NCBI GenBank assembly: GCA_947259605.1 | Contig: CAMYMX010000088.1 | Coordinates: 1 to 9,691, forward strand | Direction: 5' to 3' | DNA from: an uncultured Polyangiaceae bacterium | GTDB lineage: Bacteria > Myxococcota_A > Polyangia > Polyangiales > Houyiibacteriaceae | Length of the DNA: 9,691 bases | In this document: one piece after another, positions 7,166-9,691 of the stretch | Position numbering within the stretch: the stretch's first letter is position 1 | How the letters are laid out: each line of letters starts with the position of its first letter | Made by a program: the position numbers and the translations under genes | The notes under the pieces: model-generated | Told to the model about the DNA's origin: nothing | The model's input: only the letters and a program-made list of their open reading frames with translations | The model's database searches: none

Positions 7166-7906
7166 GTGGATCTAGCGGAGTTCCAAGAGGCGCTGCTCCA
7201 GCAGATGGAGCGAAAGATGCACTGGGCCTGGCCGGCTTTCACACACGGGCTGGTTTCGAGACAGAAGTTACACATCCACCTCGAACAGGAGTGGGACGTG
7301 TATGTCCGGGACTTCCCGATCATGGTGGGCCGCGCCTACGTGCAATGTCCGATCGCCGAAGTCCGGCGCGAGCTGGCAGAGAACCTCTACGAGGAAGAAA
7401 CCGGGGGCTTGGCCGCAGGGAGGCCGCACCCGGACTTGTTCATGATGTATCCGCAGGGGCTCGGGATGGACGTCGAACGGTTTGCGAAGGTTCGGCTGCT
7501 GCCGGCCGCCCGCGCCTATCGGGGCTTCCTGGACGACGCAACGACGAATCGCGGCTGGTCGGTGGCGGCGTCGATCGCGACGCTCTTCATCGAAGGCACG
7601 GCATATGAACGGCACGAGCTCGATGCGTCTGCGCCTCCTCGCCCACAGCCGCCGCTCGAAGAGCATCCGCTCGTGAAGCACTACGGGCTGCCCGTCGAAT
7701 GCCTCGCTCTGACGAAGGCGCACCGCTCGGTTGAAGGCGAGCACCGTCAGGCTGCGTGGCGCGTGATGTTGAATCACGTGCCGGCCGGTGACCGCGTCGG
7801 CGTGGTCCGCACGATGGCGCAAGCGGTGGATGCATGGCTCGCATACCGAGACGACGTGGCCGCGGCGTGCGGCATCCGCCGGGATGAGCTGCCGCTAACC
7901 GCCTAG
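7166..7906 (+). CDS. Haem-oxygenase-like diiron oxidase (HDO) / iron-containing redox enzyme family protein
   Basis: Predicted 246-residue all-helical protein of the TENA/PqqC/CADD-like haem-oxygenase fold, usually labelled iron-containing redox enzyme. Such proteins bind two irons and use O2 to oxidise amino-acid-like or fatty-acid substrates; no substrate can be assigned here. Candidate iron ligands fall in the expected helices: Glu40 or Glu42 (HLEQEW), Glu76-Glu78 (NLYEEETG) with His88 (HPDLF), Glu143 (FIEGTAYERH), and His186/Glu190/His193 (AHRSVEGEHRQAAW). The NLYEE...HPDLF and vEgeH patterns led me to this family rather than to thiaminase TenA. The start is taken as GTG 7166, which gives a sensible first helix; the in-frame ATG at 7205 is the alternative, and neither has a good ribosome binding site. 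It lies 59 bp after speA on the same strand and may be co-transcribed. Its end overlaps the opposing synthetase gene by 12 bp. Confidence 0.82.
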   Translation: MDLAEFQEALLQQMERKMHWAWPAFTHGLVSRQKLHIHLEQEWDVYVRDFPIMVGRAYVQCPIAEVRRELAENLYEEETGGLAAGRPHPDLFMMYPQGLGMDVERFAKVRLLPAARAYRGFLDDATTNRGWSVAASIATLFIEGTAYERHELDASAPPRPQPPLEEHPLVKHYGLPVECLALTKAHRSVEGEHRQAAWRVMLNHVPAGDRVGVVRTMAQAVDAWLAYRDDVAAACGIRRDELPLTA

Positions 7907-9355
7907 AAGCTTCTTCTGTACCTTGCCCATCGCGTTCCGCGGGAGCTCGGCCAAAAATTCGATGTCTCTCGGGCGCTTGTGGGGGCTCAGGTGCTCCGCG
8001 ACGAAGCCCGTCAGCGCGGCGGCGTCCTCCGCTTCACCCTGCTCCAAGACGACGAAGGCAGCGATTCGCTGGCCGAGGTCATCATCGCGCAACCCGACGA
8101 CGGCCACCTCGCGAACCGACGGATGCTCGAGCAGGCGTGCTTCGATTTCACCTGCACCCACACGATAGCCTCCGGTCTTGATCAAGTCCGTGCTCCGTCG
8201 GCCCAAGATGCGAATCGCGCCCTGTTCGGTGCGCGTCGCGAGGTCACCCGTATAGAACCAGCCTGCATCGTCCAAGACCGCTGCTGTCGCGTCCTCACGG
8301 TGGAGATACCCTTTGAACACCGCGTCGCTCCGGACCGCGATCTCACCGATCGTTTGATCGTCATGCGCTTCGAGCGCGCGACGCTGGTCATCGACCAGCT
8401 TCAACTCCACGCCGCGAAGCGGCGGCCCGACGTAGCCGGGCATCGGAGCGTGGGACGCGGGCACGCCACAGTTGATGAGGGTCTCGGTCAAGCCGTACCG
8501 CTCGTGGACGCCGCGCCCAGTCAACGCTTGGATTCGCTGGTGCTCCCGAAGCGAGAGCGCGGCCGAGCCGGAAACGAGCAAGCGAGGCTGGCGCAGCGCT
8601 TCACAAAGACCCGCATCCCCCTCGGCAGCTTCAGCGAGCCGGTGAAACATCGTCGGCACGGCGAACAACATCGTTTGCTCGTGGCGCGGGTCGACGATCG
8701 CTGCCGCGAGACCTTCAGGCGTGAACCGCGGAACGTAGTGAAGCGCGCCACCCAGACGCAAACTCCCGAAGAGCCCCAGCACCAGACCGTGGGCGTGAAT
8801 CAAGGGCAGCGAATGGACGACGGTGTCCCGCTCGGTCCAGTCCCAGGCTTCGGCAAGCGCATCGAGGTTCGACGCAATGTTGCGTCGAGTGATGACCGCC
8901 CCTTTGGGTGGTCCTGTCGTGCCAGACGTGTAGAGAATCAGCGCAGCTGACTCATCGATTGGAATCTCCGGTAGGCTTTCCGATCGGGACCGGTAGGCGG
9001 CCCGAAGCGAAGGGACACCAACCGCTTCATGGGGCAACTCGTGCCGCTCGCAGCAAAACGCCAGCTTCGGCGCGGAGTCCTCGAAGATGTGGGCGAGCTC
9101 AGCCGATCCGAGCTTCGGATTCAAAGGCACCGTCGCCACACCGGCCAGCGCGTTTCCGATCATCGCAGCCGCGGTACACAGGTCGGGCTGCGCCCAGACG
9201 GCCACGCGATCGCCAGCCGTGACACCTGTTCGTTCGAGTAAGGCGACGTGTTCAAGCGCAGCGCCCGCAAGCTCGGCGTAAGTCCAACTGTCGCCGTCCA
9301 CCAGGAACGCTAGGCGCGAATCGGCATGGGTCAGGCGGGGGAAGAGGTCGGACAC
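7895..9355 (-). CDS. MatB-like acyl-CoA synthetase (probable malonyl/methylmalonyl-CoA synthetase)
   Basis: Predicted 486-residue adenylate-forming enzyme (ANL superfamily) that activates a carboxylic acid through an acyl-AMP to its CoA ester. Core motifs are intact: P-loop YTSGTTGPPKG (142-152), HAHG (187-190), ERYGLTET (285-292), YTGD (368-371), hinge GRRSTDLIKTGGYRVGAGE (385-403) and catalytic Lys478 in PRNAMGKVQ. Several stretches resemble MatB/ACSF3 malonyl-CoA synthetases rather than long-chain ligases: PLIHAHGLVLGLFGSLRLGG, SGSAALSLREHQRI with ALTGRGVHERYGLTET, and the short overall length. Malonate or methylmalonate is therefore the likely substrate, but no malonate decarboxylase or transporter gene is nearby. 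I chose GTG 9355. The open frame continues upstream to ATG 9646, but that extension translates repeats (Ala-Ser runs, Arg/Ala/Pro-rich) and is not protein-like. No Shine-Dalgarno precedes GTG 9355, so the exact start is uncertain. The gene is convergent with the HDO gene and overlaps it by 12 bp. Confidence 0.92.
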   Translation of the reverse strand: MSDLFPRLTHADSRLAFLVDGDSWTYAELAGAALEHVALLERTGVTAGDRVAVWAQPDLCTAAAMIGNALAGVATVPLNPKLGSAELAHIFEDSAPKLAFCCERHELPHEAVGVPSLRAAYRSRSESLPEIPIDESAALILYTSGTTGPPKGAVITRRNIASNLDALAEAWDWTERDTVVHSLPLIHAHGLVLGLFGSLRLGGALHYVPRFTPEGLAAAIVDPRHEQTMLFAVPTMFHRLAEAAEGDAGLCEALRQPRLLVSGSAALSLREHQRIQALTGRGVHERYGLTETLINCGVPASHAPMPGYVGPPLRGVELKLVDDQRRALEAHDDQTIGEIAVRSDAVFKGYLHREDATAAVLDDAGWFYTGDLATRTEQGAIRILGRRSTDLIKTGGYRVGAGEIEARLLEHPSVREVAVVGLRDDDLGQRIAAFVVLEQGEAEDAAALTGFVAEHLSPHKRPRDIEFLAELPRNAMGKVQKKLLGG

Positions 9356-9391
9356 GGCGGATCGATACCAGCTAACGGGTCGGATGTCTCG

Positions 9392-9409
9392 CTGGCGCTG
9401 GCACTGGCG
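9392..9409. repeat. Hexamer tandem repeat CTGGCR, three copies
   Basis: Three contiguous units read CTGGCG, CTGGCA, CTGGCG. The same unit recurs in six copies at 9540-9575, in the same orientation, about 130 bp away. The two arrays bracket the palindrome cluster at 9436-9468. Confidence 0.85.
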
Positions 9410-9435
9410 CGGCCCAGAAGCAGGCGGCAGCGCGA

Positions 9436-9468
9436 GCCCGAAGGGCGAAGCCCGGCGCAACGCGCCGG
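9436..9468. repeat. Cluster of short GC-rich palindromes
   Basis: GCCC-GAA-GGGC (9436-9446) and GGGC-GAA-GCCC (9443-9453) share the GGGC arm, so the two hairpins exclude each other. They are followed by a perfect 7-bp stem with a 3-nt loop, CCGGCGC-AAC-GCGCCGG (9452-9468). The arrangement resembles an interspersed extragenic palindromic element. Whether it recurs elsewhere in the genome cannot be seen from this window. Confidence 0.65.
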
Positions 9469-9539
9469 CAAGGCGAAGCGCAGCGACCGCCGCGGCAGGG
9501 AGGACTACGGGTGGGGGTGGGCGGGCGGTGTAACTAAGT

Positions 9540-9575
9540 CTGGCACTGGCACTGGCGCTGGCGCTGGCACTGGCG
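9540..9575. repeat. Hexamer tandem repeat CTGGCR, six copies
   Basis: Six contiguous units end in A, A, G, G, A, G. On the minus strand they translate as an alternating Ala-Ser run, which accounts for the odd N-terminal extension of the synthetase reading frame. The length of six exact hexamers with a degenerate sixth base is typical of a slippage-prone microsatellite. Confidence 0.9.
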
Positions 9576-9599
9576 AACTCATACTTTGCTATCGCTTTG

Positions 9600-9654
9600 T
9601 CCTTGGAATGGGTTTGGGCTCGCAGGTTGTGAGAGCCCAAACCCATTCCAAGGA
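9600..9654 (+). repeat. Perfect 22-bp inverted repeat with 11-nt loop
   Basis: The left arm at 9600-9621 (beginning TCCTTGGAATGG) and the right arm at 9633-9654 (ending CCATTCCAAGGA) are exact reverse complements over 22 bp, separated by the loop GCAGGTTGTGA (9622-9632). As RNA this would be a very stable stem. It sits just upstream of the ATG at 9662 and its right arm contains most of that gene's Shine-Dalgarno sequence. There is no T-tract after it, so it does not look like an intrinsic terminator on the plus strand. Confidence 0.95.
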
Positions 9655-9655
9655 G
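9650..9655 (+). promoter_or_regulatory. Ribosome binding site AAGGAG, inside the hairpin arm
   Basis: AAGGAG lies 6 nt before the ATG at 9662, an ideal spacing, and is the strongest Shine-Dalgarno sequence in the window. Five of its six bases (9650-9654) are paired in the 22-bp hairpin at 9600-9654. If the hairpin forms in the mRNA, ribosome access would be blocked. Confidence 0.75.
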
Positions 9656-9661
9656 TCGCTG

Positions 9662-9691
9662 ATGAAAGAAAAGAATGTTTACGACAGAGCG
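9662..9691 (+). CDS. Start of a partial gene, first ten codons (M-K-E-K-N-V-Y-D-R-A)
   Basis: An ATG with a strong ribosome binding site opens a frame that continues past the right edge. The ten visible codons read MKEKNVYDRA and are only 11 of 30 G or C, far below the neighbouring genes, which hints at a different origin. The peptide resembles the N-terminus of some four-helix-bundle proteins of the 23S-rRNA-intervening-sequence/Avd type, which often begin with a short charged segment and then a helix. This is a weak resemblance from ten residues, and the product should be taken as unknown. Confidence 0.6.
   Translation, partial: MKEKNVYDRA

Larger units (their letters stand above)
9356..9661. 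other. Non-coding, repeat-bearing intergenic region
   Basis: These roughly 300 bp separate the start of the acyl-CoA synthetase gene (minus) from the start of a partial plus-strand gene. In order they hold a three-copy CTGGCR array, a cluster of short GC-rich palindromes, a GC-rich purine-rich stretch (about 9496-9530), a six-copy CTGGCR array, an AT-richer segment (9576-9604, 11 of 29 bases G or C) where a plus-strand promoter could lie, and a long inverted repeat. A minus-strand frame is open across all of this, but its translation is low-complexity and resembles no protein, so I treat the region as non-coding. Confidence 0.7.

Noticed and set aside
9392..9575. CRISPR array
   Set aside because: Units are six bases and contiguous, with no unique spacers between longer repeats.
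9356..9646. Minus-strand extension of the acyl-CoA synthetase to ATG 9646, adding 97 residues
   Set aside because: The extension translates the CTGGCR arrays (Ala-Ser run) and palindromes into low-complexity, Arg/Ala/Pro-rich sequence, and its ATG lies inside the inverted repeat. The conserved enzyme begins close to GTG 9355.
9600..9654. The inverted repeat as an intrinsic terminator
   Set aside because: No T-run follows the stem on the plus strand; a Shine-Dalgarno sequence and a start codon follow instead. On the minus strand no gene ends just before it.

Overview
The window is GC-rich, densely packed and codes on both strands. Family content (a lipid-anchored tandem FKBP, a large secreted sulfatase-fold enzyme, eukaryote-sized biosynthetic SpeA, a MatB-like synthetase) and codon use suggest a Gram-negative bacterium of the Myxococcota/deltaproteobacterial kind. 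That placement is inference: there is no rRNA or other marker gene here. No tRNA, CRISPR array, transposase or phage gene was seen.

Layout. Positions 1-9 may hold the first codons of a minus-strand gene leaving the window. Positions 112-1598 hold a minus-strand pair, fxsA followed 32 bp later by a two-domain FKBP peptidyl-prolyl isomerase lipoprotein. Divergent from it, 1690-2694 (+) encodes a DUF368 membrane protein, the family shown to contain PopT polyprenyl-phosphate transporters. Convergent with that, 2728-5103 (-) encodes a large exported sulfatase/phosphotransferase-fold protein with Thr in the place of the usual formylglycine precursor. Divergent again, 5190-7106 (+) is biosynthetic arginine decarboxylase (speA), followed 59 bp later by a haem-oxygenase-like diiron oxidase family protein (7166-7906, +). 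That gene overlaps tail to tail by 12 bp with a MatB-like acyl-CoA synthetase (7895-9355, -).

The right end (9356-9691) differs in character. It has two arrays of the hexamer CTGGCR flanking a set of short GC-rich palindromes, then an AT-richer stretch, then a perfect 22-bp inverted repeat with an 11-nt loop. The right arm of that repeat covers most of a strong AAGGAG Shine-Dalgarno sequence that serves an ATG at 9662, and only ten codons of that gene lie in the window. This hairpin, repeat and low-GC start codon assembly is the most unusual part of the sequence.

Functionally, the left half is concerned with the cell envelope: periplasmic folding, inner-membrane FxsA, lipid-carrier recycling and an exported hydrolase or transferase. 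The right half is small-molecule metabolism: arginine to agmatine, a probable diiron oxidase of unknown substrate, and activation of a short (di)acid to its CoA ester. No complete pathway is present, and there is no agmatinase or agmatine deiminase beside speA.
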